A DNA stretch of 64,000 nucleotides from Fictibacillus arsenicus (GCF_001999465.1 NZ_MQMF01000003.1:186001-250000), one strand, 5' to 3'. Positions 18,884 to 29,280 are shown, counted from the first letter of the stretch. Notes: generated by a model not told the origin, from the letters alone. Translations and numbers: made by a program.

Positions 18884-19420
18884 ATGAACTTGCAATATGA
18901 AATCTTACCTGAAAATATGATTGATAGTTTAAGAGATCTTTGTAATGAACTTATGGTCTTTCAAAAATCAAAAGCATACATAAAACCTGAACTGTTTGAT
19001 AGTATGAATTTTGATACCCGTATGGTGCCATCAGTTCAGAAAGCTAAACACAATTATATTGTAGCAGTAAAAGATAATAATGAGATCGTGGCATACGTAT
19101 ATGCGAACATCTCACCCAAAGAGACATACTCCAATGAGTTTGCCACATTCTTTGATATGTCTTCTGTAGATAAAGATAATGTAGCCTGTCTTTCCCAATT
19201 TTATATTAAAGAAGATTACAGACAATATGGAATTGGTTCTAAGCTTTTTAATATGTCTATGGAATGGATAAAGCAATTTGACGATGTGGAAGATTACTTC
19301 ATCTATGTATCTAATGGCAACAATGATGCGCTCGAATTCTATAAACGAAAAGGGTTTTCTGTCAGTCATGACATTTTAGACGGGTTTATAACCGTTCTGC
19401 GAAAAAGAGAAAATAAATAA
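18884..19420 (+). CDS. GNAT-family N-acetyltransferase
   Basis: A 178-residue protein with the acetyl-CoA-binding segment FYIKEDYRQYGIGSKLFN (R/Q-x-x-G-x-G form) and the C-terminal LEFYKRKGFS typical of GNAT folds. The ATG at 18884 is eight bases after AAAGGAG. Substrate unknown. It stands alone between two divergent or intergenic regions and ends with its own terminator. Confidence 0.85.
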   Translation: MNLQYEILPENMIDSLRDLCNELMVFQKSKAYIKPELFDSMNFDTRMVPSVQKAKHNYIVAVKDNNEIVAYVYANISPKETYSNEFATFFDMSSVDKDNVACLSQFYIKEDYRQYGIGSKLFNMSMEWIKQFDDVEDYFIYVSNGNNDALEFYKRKGFSVSHDILDGFITVLRKRENK

Positions 19421-19478
19421 TAAAGGCGTACCTTAATATCAGTGGAACGCAACAGAAAAACTGAATCGGATCAAACAT

Positions 19479-19531
19479 TAAGAACGGATATCTGGAGCTG
19501 GATACAGCTATGATAGTAACCGTTCTTTTTT
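19479..19531 (+). terminator. Terminator after the GNAT gene
   Basis: AAGAACGG pairs with CCGTTCTT over a long structured loop, then a T run. Confidence 0.7.
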
Positions 19532-19636
19532 ATTTGTCTAAATTGCACCTTTCTTGTTTTTCCTTCTCCCACCTATTTCCTTGTTAATCTAAAACGATAA
19601 CTTCTTTAAATCTTTTATTTCTAGGTTTATGCCGCG

Positions 19637-19665
19637 ACAAGCCTTCCTTTTTATACATATGGATA
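19637..19665 (+). promoter_or_regulatory. Possible weak sigma-K-like promoter of the CgeB-like gene
   Basis: ACA (about 19637) is followed 16 bases later by CATATGGATA (19656-19665). The -35 and CATA parts fit the sigma-K pattern, but the last two bases of the -10 (expected TA) are displaced by one. Confidence 0.25.
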
Positions 19666-19694
19666 ACTACTTGATAAAACAGAAAGGCGATTCT

Positions 19695-20882
19695 ATGAAA
19701 ATTCTTTTCCTTGAAAGTCATCCTATGTGGATTCACGGTTTACCTAATGGTTTAAAGGAGCTAGGTCACACGGTTATTATTTCAGGACCTGTCAGCAAAG
19801 AGAATATTTTAGATATGATATCTAAATATGAACCTGATTTGATTCTCTCTATGGGTTGGACACCAGAGCATTCAAGAGAGAAACAACCTTGGATACGTGA
19901 TGCTGCTAGATCTGCTCATATCCCGTTAGTATATTGGTCAACGGAAGACCCGCTCCATACAAAGAACTTCACATTACCTTTAATATGTACGATGCAGCCG
20001 GATTTTGTTTTTACCGTTACTCCATCTTTGTGTGAAACGTATGAGAAATTAGGGATAAAAGCGTCACACTTGGATTTTGGTTACCATTCAAATGTTCACT
20101 ACCATACTGAACCATACAGCAAATACAGTGCAAATATCGCAGTTGTTGCAAATGCTTACCCTGAATTTATAAAACAAAATCCTGATGTATTCCGTTCTGA
20201 ATCATTTAAAAATCTGATAATGCCGTTAATAGAAAATAATATTCGAGTTGATTTTTGGGGGAACCATTGGGAAAGACTAGGAGAGCAGTTAGGTGTACCT
20301 ATCCCATCTGATTGGATACATGGATATCTTAGCTACACAAAAGCTAGAAAAGTATATAGCTCATCCAAAATCGTTATTGGGCTGCAAAATTGTACAGACC
20401 AATTATCCCAAAGAACATTTGAAGTACTTGGTTCTGGAGGGTGTCTCTTAACTTCTGATACTGAAGCCGTTAGAGAAAAGTTTTCACCAGGCCGGGATTT
20501 AATCGTATCTTCCTCACCTGAAGAAACAATTGAAAAAGTAAAATATTATTTAAAAAACACGAAACAAAGAGAGACTATCAAAAACAATGGAATGAAAGCT
20601 ATAAAACCACACTCCTATTATTATAGAGCAAAAGAAATGATTAAAGTCTTAGTGAAACGAGGAATCATAAGCTCTAGAATAGCCAACGGAGACAAAGGAG
20701 AACTAATTAATTACAAAGAAGTGCTTGAGAAGAAATACAAACTTCACCATGTGAATTTAGGAGATACTCTAGGACAGATTTCTATGAGATATGATATCCC
20801 TTTAAAGAAAATCATGAAGATTAACAAGTTTACATCAGATAAAATTTATGCAGGACAAATTATTAAGATTAGTAAAAAGTAA
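19695..20882 (+). CDS. CgeB-like glycosyltransferase with C-terminal LysM domain
   Basis: A 395-residue protein. The N-terminal part ([19 protein letters not shown], then [11 protein letters not shown]) and the central donor-binding half ([32 protein letters not shown]) match the CgeB family, glycosyltransferases of the GT-B fold that decorate the spore surface in B. subtilis. Residues from about 350 are a LysM repeat ([19 protein letters not shown] ... YAGQIIKI), known to bind peptidoglycan or chitin-like glycans. Start at 19695 after AAAGGCG. It converges on a glycosyltransferase plus Y-x-PTG repeat protein, and a shared terminator separates them. A role in the spore coat or crust is inferred. 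Confidence 0.82.
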   Translation: MKILFLESHPMWIHGLPNGLKELGHTVIISGPVSKENILDMISKYEPDLILSMGWTPEHSREKQPWIRDAARSAHIPLVYWSTEDPLHTKNFTLPLICTMQPDFVFTVTPSLCETYEKLGIKASHLDFGYHSNVHYHTEPYSKYSANIAVVANAYPEFIKQNPDVFRSESFKNLIMPLIENNIRVDFWGNHWERLGEQLGVPIPSDWIHGYLSYTKARKVYSSSKIVIGLQNCTDQLSQRTFEVLGSGGCLLTSDTEAVREKFSPGRDLIVSSSPEETIEKVKYYLKNTKQRETIKNNGMKAIKPHSYYYRAKEMIKVLVKRGIISSRIANGDKGELINYKEVLEKKYKLHHVNLGDTLGQISMRYDIPLKKIMKINKFTSDKIYAGQIIKISKK

Positions 20883-20912
20883 AAACAGACTGTTTATACG
20901 GTCTGTTTTTTT
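20881..20912. terminator. Bidirectional terminator between the two glycosyltransferase genes
   Basis: AAAAACAGAC pairs with GTCTGTTTTTTT; A and T runs on both sides let it work for both converging genes. Confidence 0.88.
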
Positions 20913-21993
20913 ACGTTAAGTTCTTTAGTTTGTTTTTGATCAACTTTTGATTATTAATTAATCCTGAATCATAAGGTAGATATTCTAAAGCAAGTTTATT
21001 ATGTTTATAAGCTTTTTTAAAATCCCCTTTTTTGTAATAACAAATAGAGAGTTTTGTATGTGGCAGCCAAGTCCATGAAGGAACATGATAAAATCCCATA
21101 CAATTTTTATCCCAAGTTAGCCTAGAGGCATATTTGTACCAATAGATAGCTTCATTCACTTGATTTTTTCCTAAGAATAGATTTCCCAGCCTGCAGCAAA
21201 AGTCTGCACGAGGACTATCATACTCAAAAGATTTATAGATAATCTCTCTCTCTTTTTCTTGGTCATCTAAAAGGTGATAACAATCAGCCAGTCTTCCGCA
21301 AGAGGCAATTTTATCCTCTTTCCAGGCTACTTTGTGATTTAAAAATAAGGTATAGTATTTAATTGCTTTATGAAGTTCATTATGACGCCGGAGTTCATTG
21401 GCATAATAAAAGAGATCTCTCGGTGAAAATACTGTGCCTTTATTTATTTGTTTCTCATAAATCTGTAAATTACGCGTCGAGTTGTCTGTTTTGTTTTTAA
21501 AATGATGGATACTTATATCACTGTGCAATATCGGACCGCTTACTTCCAAATATTCATGAACAGCACCCTTCCATTTAAATTGACAACTGGATTTAACTAA
21601 TCTATTCCTCTTGATTATGAATGAAGGATTACCAGACTTGTCTATATTCACAAGGTACCTCATCGTAACCGAATTTACTACTGGATCTAAATGATCTTTC
21701 AGTTGTTTTAGTAGTTTCCTGTTTGGTTTACTTATAACATCATCAGCATCCAGCCACATAATATATTGTTTTGTAGCTAATTTAAAAGAATAATTACGGG
21801 CAGAACTAAAGTCATCTACCCATTTAAAATCATAAATTTGTTCCGTATAATGTCTTGCTATATGTTTAGTCTGATCAACAGAACCTGTATCAACTATTAT
21901 TATTTCATCAACTAAATCGTGTACTGATTCTAGGCATCTAGCTATAGAATTCTCTTCATCTTTTACAATCATACATAAACTTATGGTAATCAA
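20911..21993 (-). CDS. Family 2 glycosyltransferase with TPR-like C-terminus
   Basis: A 360-residue protein. Residues 1 to about 220 are a GT-A fold: SLCMIVKDEENSIARCLES, IIIVDTGSVDQT and the metal-binding MWLDADD. The C-terminal part is a string of paired helices with aromatic residues at TPR-like spacing (YYANELRRHN, CCRLGNLFL, AIYWYKYASRL). This layout resembles SunS-like and other Bacillus protein O-/S-glycosyltransferases. The start is a TTG at 21993 after AAAGGA. It lies 51 bases downstream of the repeat-protein gene with no terminator between, so the two are probably cotranscribed and the repeat protein may be its acceptor. Confidence 0.8.
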   Translation of the reverse strand: MITISLCMIVKDEENSIARCLESVHDLVDEIIIVDTGSVDQTKHIARHYTEQIYDFKWVDDFSSARNYSFKLATKQYIMWLDADDVISKPNRKLLKQLKDHLDPVVNSVTMRYLVNIDKSGNPSFIIKRNRLVKSSCQFKWKGAVHEYLEVSGPILHSDISIHHFKNKTDNSTRNLQIYEKQINKGTVFSPRDLFYYANELRRHNELHKAIKYYTLFLNHKVAWKEDKIASCGRLADCYHLLDDQEKEREIIYKSFEYDSPRADFCCRLGNLFLGKNQVNEAIYWYKYASRLTWDKNCMGFYHVPSWTWLPHTKLSICYYKKGDFKKAYKHNKLALEYLPYDSGLINNQKLIKNKLKNLT

Positions 21994-22044
21994 GGATTAT
22001 AGTCCTTTCAATGGGGTGTATAATCATTTTTGTCAGAGCGGTTT

Positions 22045-22509
22045 TTAAAATAGAATAATTGGAGGAATCATATAACCCTTTGGTGAACTGAGTTTATCAG
22101 GGTTATTCTTTAAAGTGAATACAGGTTTAATATGAATTTCTTCAAATAAGTTTTCTGCTAAAGCCCCTTTAAGAATATCAGAAGATTCTTCTCCTTCATT
22201 CAGCATAAAATCTCCAGAAGTAACATAAGAGTCTAATTGAAAATCACCAGTTGGTATATATATGCCATTAAATTCATAGTCACCGGTAGGAACATATCCG
22301 CCAGTTGGAATATAATCCCCTGTTGGCACATAAAAACCGTATTGCTCATAGTCTCCGGTAGGCATATACCCGCCAGTTGGAATATAGTCTCCCGTAGTAA
22401 CATAAAAACCTTCAGTTAGTTCGTTCGCGCCAGAAGGAACATAATCACCAGCCGAATCAAATCTTTTATTAACTGTTTTCTTCTTTCTTTTATTTTTCTT
22501 ATTAACCAA
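22045..22509 (-). CDS. Y-x-PTG repeat protein, candidate spore-surface glycoprotein
   Basis: A 154-residue protein I do not recognise. A very basic head (KNKRKKKTVNKR, residues 5-16) is followed at 21-104 by a tandem array of a seven-residue unit, G-x-Y-[VIM]-[PT]-[TS]-G, with D or G next. Four units combine into a 24-residue superunit repeated twice in full (34-57 and 58-81) and once in part. The tail (105-154) is acidic and then hydrophobic, ending IPPIILF. No signal peptide. Threonines occur once per unit at regular spacing, which would suit O-glycosylation. The TTG start at 22509 follows a weak GGAAGTGG. A sigma-K-like promoter lies upstream. Confidence 0.75.
   Translation of the reverse strand: MVNKKNKRKKKTVNKRFDSAGDYVPSGANELTEGFYVTTGDYIPTGGYMPTGDYEQYGFYVPTGDYIPTGGYVPTGDYEFNGIYIPTGDFQLDSYVTSGDFMLNEGEESSDILKGALAENLFEEIHIKPVFTLKNNPDKLSSPKGYMIPPIILF
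22267..22410 (-). repeat. Two 72-bp tandem repeats inside the Y-x-PTG gene
   Basis: Bases 22339-22410 and 22267-22338 encode consecutive 24-residue superunits that differ at a few positions, a sign of unequal crossing-over. Confidence 0.8.
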
Positions 22510-22551
22510 TTTTCCACTTCCTATATTAATAAATAGCTTGTTTTACTTTAT

Positions 22552-22580
22552 TAACATATGTATTCCATGTAAAAAATGTG
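22552..22580 (-). promoter_or_regulatory. Sigma-K-like promoter of the repeat-protein/glycosyltransferase pair
   Basis: The minus strand has CACA (22580-22577), a 16-base spacer and CATATGTTA (22560-22552), which fits the sigma-K form AC-16/17-CATA-N3-TA in full. It points to late mother-cell expression during sporulation. Confidence 0.5.
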
Positions 22581-22624
22581 CCGTACAATCTCATCTCCTA
22601 TAGAGTAATTTTTAAACAACAAAA

Positions 22625-22653
22625 AAACGTTCCGGTAAATGGAACGTTTAATA
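22625..22653 (-). terminator. Terminator of the xpt-pbuX operon
   Basis: Minus strand: AAACGTTCC, short loop, GGAACGTTTTTTT. Confidence 0.88.
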
Positions 22654-22670
22654 GTCTGTAAAATTATTTA

Positions 22671-24797
<2,127 letters not shown>

Positions 24798-24855
24798 TTT
24801 TTAAGTTAACAAGAATTATACGGCAAACATTTTAAAAAAGAAACCCTAAATTTGT

Positions 24856-25572
24856 CTATTTATAGTTTGAATTCAGTTTGATTGTGTCGAATACTCTCTT
24901 TCCAATCAGCGCATATCCTTTCTCATTTGGATGCAGATTATCTGAGAAATAATCTTTTTTATTTTTGTTAATAAAGAGGTCATCCGTCCTTATAAATGCA
25001 ACATTTTGATGATCTTTCGTAACTTGGATGGTTGAGCGGTTCCAATTTAATATCGCTTCATTGACTACTGACATATCTGCATATTTTACTTTTGGATTAT
25101 ATATACCTAAAATATAAATGGTTTTGGTTAAATCCTTTTCTTGAACCTTTTTAATAATTTGGTTTAAATTATTCTTATAAATTTCTTGATTGGTTTGAAG
25201 TTCTTCCTTATCAAATTTAGTTAAACGATCAGTACTTTTTATAAAATCGTTTGTACCTATATTAATAAAAATAAAGTCTGAGTTCTTTGCCGTCTCAGCA
25301 ATTTCTTTATTTTTTAACCTTTTAACCAAGTCGGTGCTTGTATCGTTCGGTACACCATAATCGTTTACAACTAACCTTTTATCTGTCTCTTCTTCATATC
25401 TATCTTCTACATCCCCTATATAGCCGTTATCCTCAGTGTCACCTAACCCATATGCTAATGAGTCACCAAGAGCAGTTACTTCGACTTCCTCTGTACTAAA
25501 AGATTTGACTAACAATGCACCTGCTAATAATACTACTAAACCAATTACAATAATTACGGCGCTTTTTTTCAT
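24856..25572 (-). CDS. Membrane-anchored SGNH/GDSL hydrolase
   Basis: A 238-residue protein with one N-terminal transmembrane anchor (residues 4-23) and an outward SGNH domain: block I ALGDSLAYGLGD (S38), block III IGTNDF (G106, N108) and block V DNLHPNEKGY (D211, H214). This family includes lysophospholipases and O-acetyl esterases acting on cell-envelope glycans. The start at 25572 follows GGTGGTGG. Substrate unknown. It lies behind the sortase gene but has a terminator between, so it is probably transcribed separately. Confidence 0.88.
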   Translation of the reverse strand: MKKSAVIIVIGLVVLLAGALLVKSFSTEEVEVTALGDSLAYGLGDTEDNGYIGDVEDRYEEETDKRLVVNDYGVPNDTSTDLVKRLKNKEIAETAKNSDFIFINIGTNDFIKSTDRLTKFDKEELQTNQEIYKNNLNQIIKKVQEKDLTKTIYILGIYNPKVKYADMSVVNEAILNWNRSTIQVTKDHQNVAFIRTDDLFINKNKKDYFSDNLHPNEKGYALIGKRVFDTIKLNSNYK

Positions 25573-25705
25573 AGTTCCACCACCGGCTTTCATGTTGATA
25601 TTCTAAGTATGTTTAACAGACGGGTATACTTTTAGACCATTCATACATTATTTTGTAAACATACCTTTTTTATAAGGATGTTAAACAGCAGTTTATAAAA
25701 TTCAC

Positions 25706-25739
25706 AAAAAAACAGCTGAATGTAATCTTCAGCTGTTAA
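25706..25739 (-). terminator. Terminator after the sortase gene
   Basis: Minus strand: AACAGCTGAA, loop, TTCAGCTGTTTTTTT. Confidence 0.88.
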
Positions 25740-25747
25740 AGAATTTT

Positions 25748-26386
25748 TTACTTATTCAATTGCTTTGATGTTAAATTAGCGACCAATATATACCGCTCAG
25801 GTGAATCTCCAATATAGTCAAACGGATAGCATGTTGAGACCGTTAATGTTGCTCGTGGTTTAGGAACGATTACGGTACGGTCGTCTTTGTCTACGACTCT
25901 TACGTTCTTTACCTTGTACGTGAATGTTCCCGCTTCCGTTTCGACTACTAATATGTCCCCTTTTCCAACATTACCTAGTTTTCTAAATACTGTATCCCTA
26001 TGTCCAGATAATACAGAATTGTCTTCTTCACCAGGCAAAACGCTTTTTGAAAAGTGTCCTACGCCTTTTTCCAGTTCTTCTTCATCCGTACCGTGAACAA
26101 TTGGAAGTGATGCTCCTAACTTAGGTATAATCAATTCCCCTATATTTTCACCCTTTTTTGGACGTACAGGATACAACGCATCATTTGTTTCCTGTTCTCT
26201 TTCTTTTTGAGCAGGATTTGACTGATATTTAGCTGCTATTTCCTGATCTGTTTTGAAAATTATATAACCTTTCACGAACTTAAAAGCATTCGTGGTGCTG
26301 AACCATATTCCAATCAAGAATAATGCAACAGAGAATGTCAGAAGAATGAACCGGAGTTTGCTTCTTTTCTTTTCTGTATCTTTCAT
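25748..26386 (-). CDS. Class D sortase
   Basis: A 212-residue transpeptidase with an N-terminal transmembrane anchor (about 12-30). The catalytic triad is visible as H129 (SGHRDT), C186 (LTVSTCYPF) and R198 (SPERYI); the TCYPFDYIGDSPERY pattern is that of class D. It should join proteins bearing LPXTA-type signals to peptidoglycan. It begins three bases after the stop of the LPKTA protein, with its ribosome binding site overlapping that stop, so it forms a dedicated substrate-sortase pair. Confidence 0.93.
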   Translation of the reverse strand: MKDTEKKRSKLRFILLTFSVALFLIGIWFSTTNAFKFVKGYIIFKTDQEIAAKYQSNPAQKEREQETNDALYPVRPKKGENIGELIIPKLGASLPIVHGTDEEELEKGVGHFSKSVLPGEEDNSVLSGHRDTVFRKLGNVGKGDILVVETEAGTFTYKVKNVRVVDKDDRTVIVPKPRATLTVSTCYPFDYIGDSPERYILVANLTSKQLNK

Positions 26387-26389
26387 GGA

Positions 26390-27562
26390 TTAGATTCCTT
26401 TAACGCGCATTCGTCTAAAGAAAAAGATACCGGCAGCAGCAATTGCTAATCCAGCAAAAGTGTTTTCAATATGATTTGTAGCGGTTTTTGGCAGTTCTCC
26501 GCCCTTTATTGTTTTAACAGGTGGTTTAGCCGTCATTGGAGCTTCAGTAACAATTTTCTCGGCTTCCTGAATATCTTTACCTGTCTCCTGGATAAGTTCA
26601 GAGCCAAACATGTCAGCTGTTAAAACTAGATCAAGAAGTAATTCACCGTTTGTGTTATAGATCTCCATAACTAGGTCATTACCGTTTGTTGATTCCATTG
26701 TCATTAATGTATCTAAAGATACTGGCTGCTTTACACCATCTACAACAAGATAATATTTTGTTTCAATCTGTAAAAGCTGCTTCATTTCTGTAAAAATAGC
26801 TAGCATCTCTGCAATCTGTTCAGCTGAGAGTTCATCTGCTGTTTGGAACTCTTCAAAAGCCATCATTCTTTCCCCAAGAAGCATCATGCTGTCAAGGAAA
26901 GCTTCATCTTCCCAGTTTAAGGTTTCAAGATGTGCAAAAAGCTTTTCCATCTCTTCATCAGTCAGATCAATATCGGTAAATAAATCTGCAAATTCATCTT
27001 CCATATATTCATCACCATTGATGTAAAAATCAACTGCCCATTGAAGATCTTCAATGTATTCATAGCTTTCAAGAGAATCATCATTCTCTTTCAATAGTTC
27101 TTCAAGTGCTTCTACTGATTCAAGGTTGAACTCTTCAAGAAGCTGCTGAAGATTTTCATCATCAATGGGTGTCCCTTCCCATCCGTTTAAATAAAAATCA
27201 ACAGAAGTTTCAAGATCTTCATTGAATAAAAAGTAAGGACTGTCTAGAACGTCTTGTCCTTCTTCAATGTCACCCCATTCAACGAGTAAATCATTTAACT
27301 CTTCCCGGCTTAAATCAAAATCCTTTAAGACGGATTCTACTCCTTCTTCATTTAGAGGCATTCCTAGCTCATCAACCGATTCAAAATCTTCTAAGTACCA
27401 TTCTTTACTTTCAATGAAATCGATAAAGTCCTGTTTTTCCCAACCTATCTCTTTTAAGTACACTTCAAAATCTTGATCATTTTGCTCAATAGCAAAAACT
27501 GATACCGGTAAAATTCCAAAGCTCAAACTAAGTGCTAAAAGCAGTGTTACTAAGTGTTTCAT
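26390..27562 (-). CDS. Acidic cell-wall protein with LPKTA sorting signal (processed acidic surface protein type)
   Basis: A 390-residue secreted protein. A signal peptide (1-24) is followed by a very Asp/Glu-rich region built of repeated helical segments of the form W-x2-(E/Q)-D-F-x2-F/Y (WEKQDFIDFIE, WYLEDFE, LSREELNDLL, TDEEMEKLF). The C-terminus has LPKTA at 357-361, a hydrophobic helix and a basic tail RRMRVKG, a textbook sorting signal. The layout matches the group called processed acidic surface proteins that pair with class D sortases. Function unknown; the charge suggests metal or cationic-surface binding. Start at 27562 after GGGGGA. Confidence 0.88.
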   Translation of the reverse strand: MKHLVTLLLALSLSFGILPVSVFAIEQNDQDFEVYLKEIGWEKQDFIDFIESKEWYLEDFESVDELGMPLNEEGVESVLKDFDLSREELNDLLVEWGDIEEGQDVLDSPYFLFNEDLETSVDFYLNGWEGTPIDDENLQQLLEEFNLESVEALEELLKENDDSLESYEYIEDLQWAVDFYINGDEYMEDEFADLFTDIDLTDEEMEKLFAHLETLNWEDEAFLDSMMLLGERMMAFEEFQTADELSAEQIAEMLAIFTEMKQLLQIETKYYLVVDGVKQPVSLDTLMTMESTNGNDLVMEIYNTNGELLLDLVLTADMFGSELIQETGKDIQEAEKIVTEAPMTAKPPVKTIKGGELPKTATNHIENTFAGLAIAAAGIFFFRRMRVKGI

Positions 27563-27591
27563 CCATTGTTCCCCCAAAGGTGTAATAGTAT

Positions 27592-27605
27592 ATTTTCTAG
27601 AAAAT
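27592..27605. repeat. 14-bp palindrome upstream of the acidic protein gene
   Basis: ATTTTCTAGAAAAT lies about 30 bases before the start codon and could be an operator between the divergent acidic-protein and bdbD genes. Confidence 0.4.
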
Positions 27606-27798
27606 TATACTGCCGAAAATTCGATTTGGATACAGGTTTTATTTCCCAATATTTTTATGAGATTGAATTTTGTTCCTTTCGATTTTTTTGAGGGGCATAA
27701 GCTATATAATTACGTTTTTTTCATATGAATGTGCTATATTATTTACGATAAAAATAACTTCTTTTTATTTAGTAAAATTACATACTTAGAGGTGAACA

Positions 27799-28509
27799 AT
27801 GGGGAAACAAAAAAAGAAAAATACCAATGTTAAAGGATCAAAGAAGAGTAATTCACACGTCTGGCTTTTTGTAATAATTGGAATTTTTACAATCGGACTA
27901 GCTGTTTTTATGTTGACAGGGAGCTTTAATAAAAATACTGAGGAATCTGCTATCTCATATGAAAACCAGCCTTACTTAGGAGATGAAAATGCACTCGTTA
28001 ATATTATTGAGTTTGGAGATTACAAGTGTCCGATCTGCAAAAGCTTTAATGAATCCTTCTTCCCTTTAATCGATCAAGAGCTCATTCAGACCGGGAAAGT
28101 TAAATTCTACTTCTTAAACTATCCTTTTATAAATGTTGATTCAGAAAGATCAGCCCTTTTTGGTGAAACGGTTTATAAAGAGTTAGGAAACGAGACTTTT
28201 TGGAATTTTCATAAACTGCTGTATGAAAAGCAGCCCGAGGATCAAAGTCTAGAGCGGAAAGATGTATTCACAGAGAAGTTCTTAAATGATACTTTGAGTG
28301 AAGTTACGACAGATGAAAATGTAAAAAAGGTTAGTGCGAATTTCGAAAAAGATGCGAGTGAAAATGCAGTGGAAACCGATGAGTCTCTTGTAAATGACCT
28401 TGGAGTAACAGGAACACCTACCCTTTTCGTTAATGGTAAAAAGTTCGAAGGAAATTCATTCGGGGATCTTCAGAAAATGGTTGAAGAAGCGGCGAAGGAG
28501 AGTAAATAA
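27799..28509 (+). CDS. bdbD: Thiol-disulfide oxidoreductase (BdbD/DsbA-like)
   Basis: A 236-residue membrane-anchored thioredoxin-fold protein. A lysine-rich head and one transmembrane helix (22-41) place the domain outside the cell. The active site is C77-P-I-C80 (DYKCPICKSFN), and the cis-Pro loop is GVTGTPTLFVNG. It introduces disulfides into exported proteins and is reoxidised by the DsbB-like protein encoded three bases downstream. AGAGGTGA precedes the ATG. In B. subtilis this pair is needed for competence-pilus proteins. Confidence 0.92.
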   Translation: MGKQKKKNTNVKGSKKSNSHVWLFVIIGIFTIGLAVFMLTGSFNKNTEESAISYENQPYLGDENALVNIIEFGDYKCPICKSFNESFFPLIDQELIQTGKVKFYFLNYPFINVDSERSALFGETVYKELGNETFWNFHKLLYEKQPEDQSLERKDVFTEKFLNDTLSEVTTDENVKKVSANFEKDASENAVETDESLVNDLGVTGTPTLFVNGKKFEGNSFGDLQKMVEEAAKESK

Positions 28510-28511
28510 AG

Positions 28512-28919
28512 GTGACGAATAAACCCTTATTGATCGCCTGGCTAGCATCTGTAATTGCAACTCTCGGAAGTTTATTTTTTAGTGAAGTACTCCATTTTGT
28601 ACCCTGCACGTTTTGCTGGTATCAGAGGATTCTTATGTACCCAATGGTTATTCTGTTAGGAATTGCTTTTTATCATCGAGATCTTAGCATAAACCGGTAC
28701 ATCTTGCCGTTATCAATCCTCGGAGCGTTTGTTTCTGGCTATCATTATGCACTGCAAAAAATACCTGCACTAAAAGCTTTTGAAACGTGTTCTTCAGGGG
28801 TGCCTTGTTCGGGACTATATATTAACTGGCTCGGCTTTATTACAATCCCCCTCCTAGCATTAATAGGTTTTATTATCATTACAATTTGTATGTTACTAAT
28901 AAGACAGCAACCAAAATAG
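28512..28919 (+). CDS. bdbC: Disulfide oxidoreductase (BdbC/DsbB-like)
   Basis: A 135-residue membrane protein with four helices that passes electrons from the DsbA-like partner to quinone. The two cysteine pairs are C32-T-F-C35 in the first outer loop and C93/C99 (ETCSSGVPC) in the second. The start is GTG at 28512 after AAAGG. The stop lies inside the stem of the terminator. Confidence 0.93.
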   Translation: MTNKPLLIAWLASVIATLGSLFFSEVLHFVPCTFCWYQRILMYPMVILLGIAFYHRDLSINRYILPLSILGAFVSGYHYALQKIPALKAFETCSSGVPCSGLYINWLGFITIPLLALIGFIIITICMLLIRQQPK

Positions 28920-28936
28920 CGGTTGCTGTCTTTTTC
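28901..28936 (+). terminator. Terminator after bdbD-bdbC
   Basis: AAGACAGCAACC pairs with GGTTGCTGTCTTTTT. Confidence 0.92.
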
Positions 28937-28943
28937 TAGGCTG

Positions 28944-29157
28944 TTTTCGCATTCTTTGTTGCTTTTTGAAAGTAGTTGATTTCTGCTCCAGGCTGCTCGC
29001 TTTCCACGGGGCGTGCGGTGAGCCTCCTGCCGCTTTGCTCCATTAGGAGTCTCCACCTAACCGCTCGTCCCGTAGGAGTCTCGCCCCTTGCGCTCCAATC
29101 AACTTGCAAACGATGAGATAGAAATAGTCAAAAGCAACAATCTTTTAGAAAAGAATC
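28944..29157. repeat. GC-rich interspersed repeat element, copy 1
   Basis: Starts TTTTCGCA ... TTTGTTGCTTTT and ends AAAAGCAACAATCTTTTAGAAAA, so the ends are inverted repeats. Inner inverted arms AGTTGATTTC and CCAATCAACT flank a GC-rich core with GGGGCGTGCGGTGAGCC. Copy 2 lies at 36737-37033. The GC content is far above the surroundings and no protein is encoded; a MITE-like or structured noncoding repeat is likely. Confidence 0.75.
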
Positions 29158-29200
29158 GTTTTCCAACTATTTACGGTACGTGTTCTTTTATTTAATACAG

Positions 29201-29280
29201 GTGCGCTCAAAATACTCAATCTGCGCTCAAAATTATCTATCTACGCTTAAAAAGTTTATTCTACGCTCAGAATCGGGTTT
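29201..29280. repeat. Four 20-bp tandem repeats
   Basis: Units begin at 29201, 29221, 29241 and 29261 with the pattern K-T-R-CGCTYARAA followed by about eight variable bases. There are no spacers, so it is not a CRISPR array. Confidence 0.7.

Noticed and set aside
28745-29056. Minus-strand frame crossing bdbC and the GC-rich repeat
   Set aside because: The composition comes from the repeat and the antisense of bdbC; the protein has no plausible features.
29201-29280. CRISPR array
   Set aside because: The 20-bp units are contiguous, have no unique spacers of regular length, and there are no cas genes.
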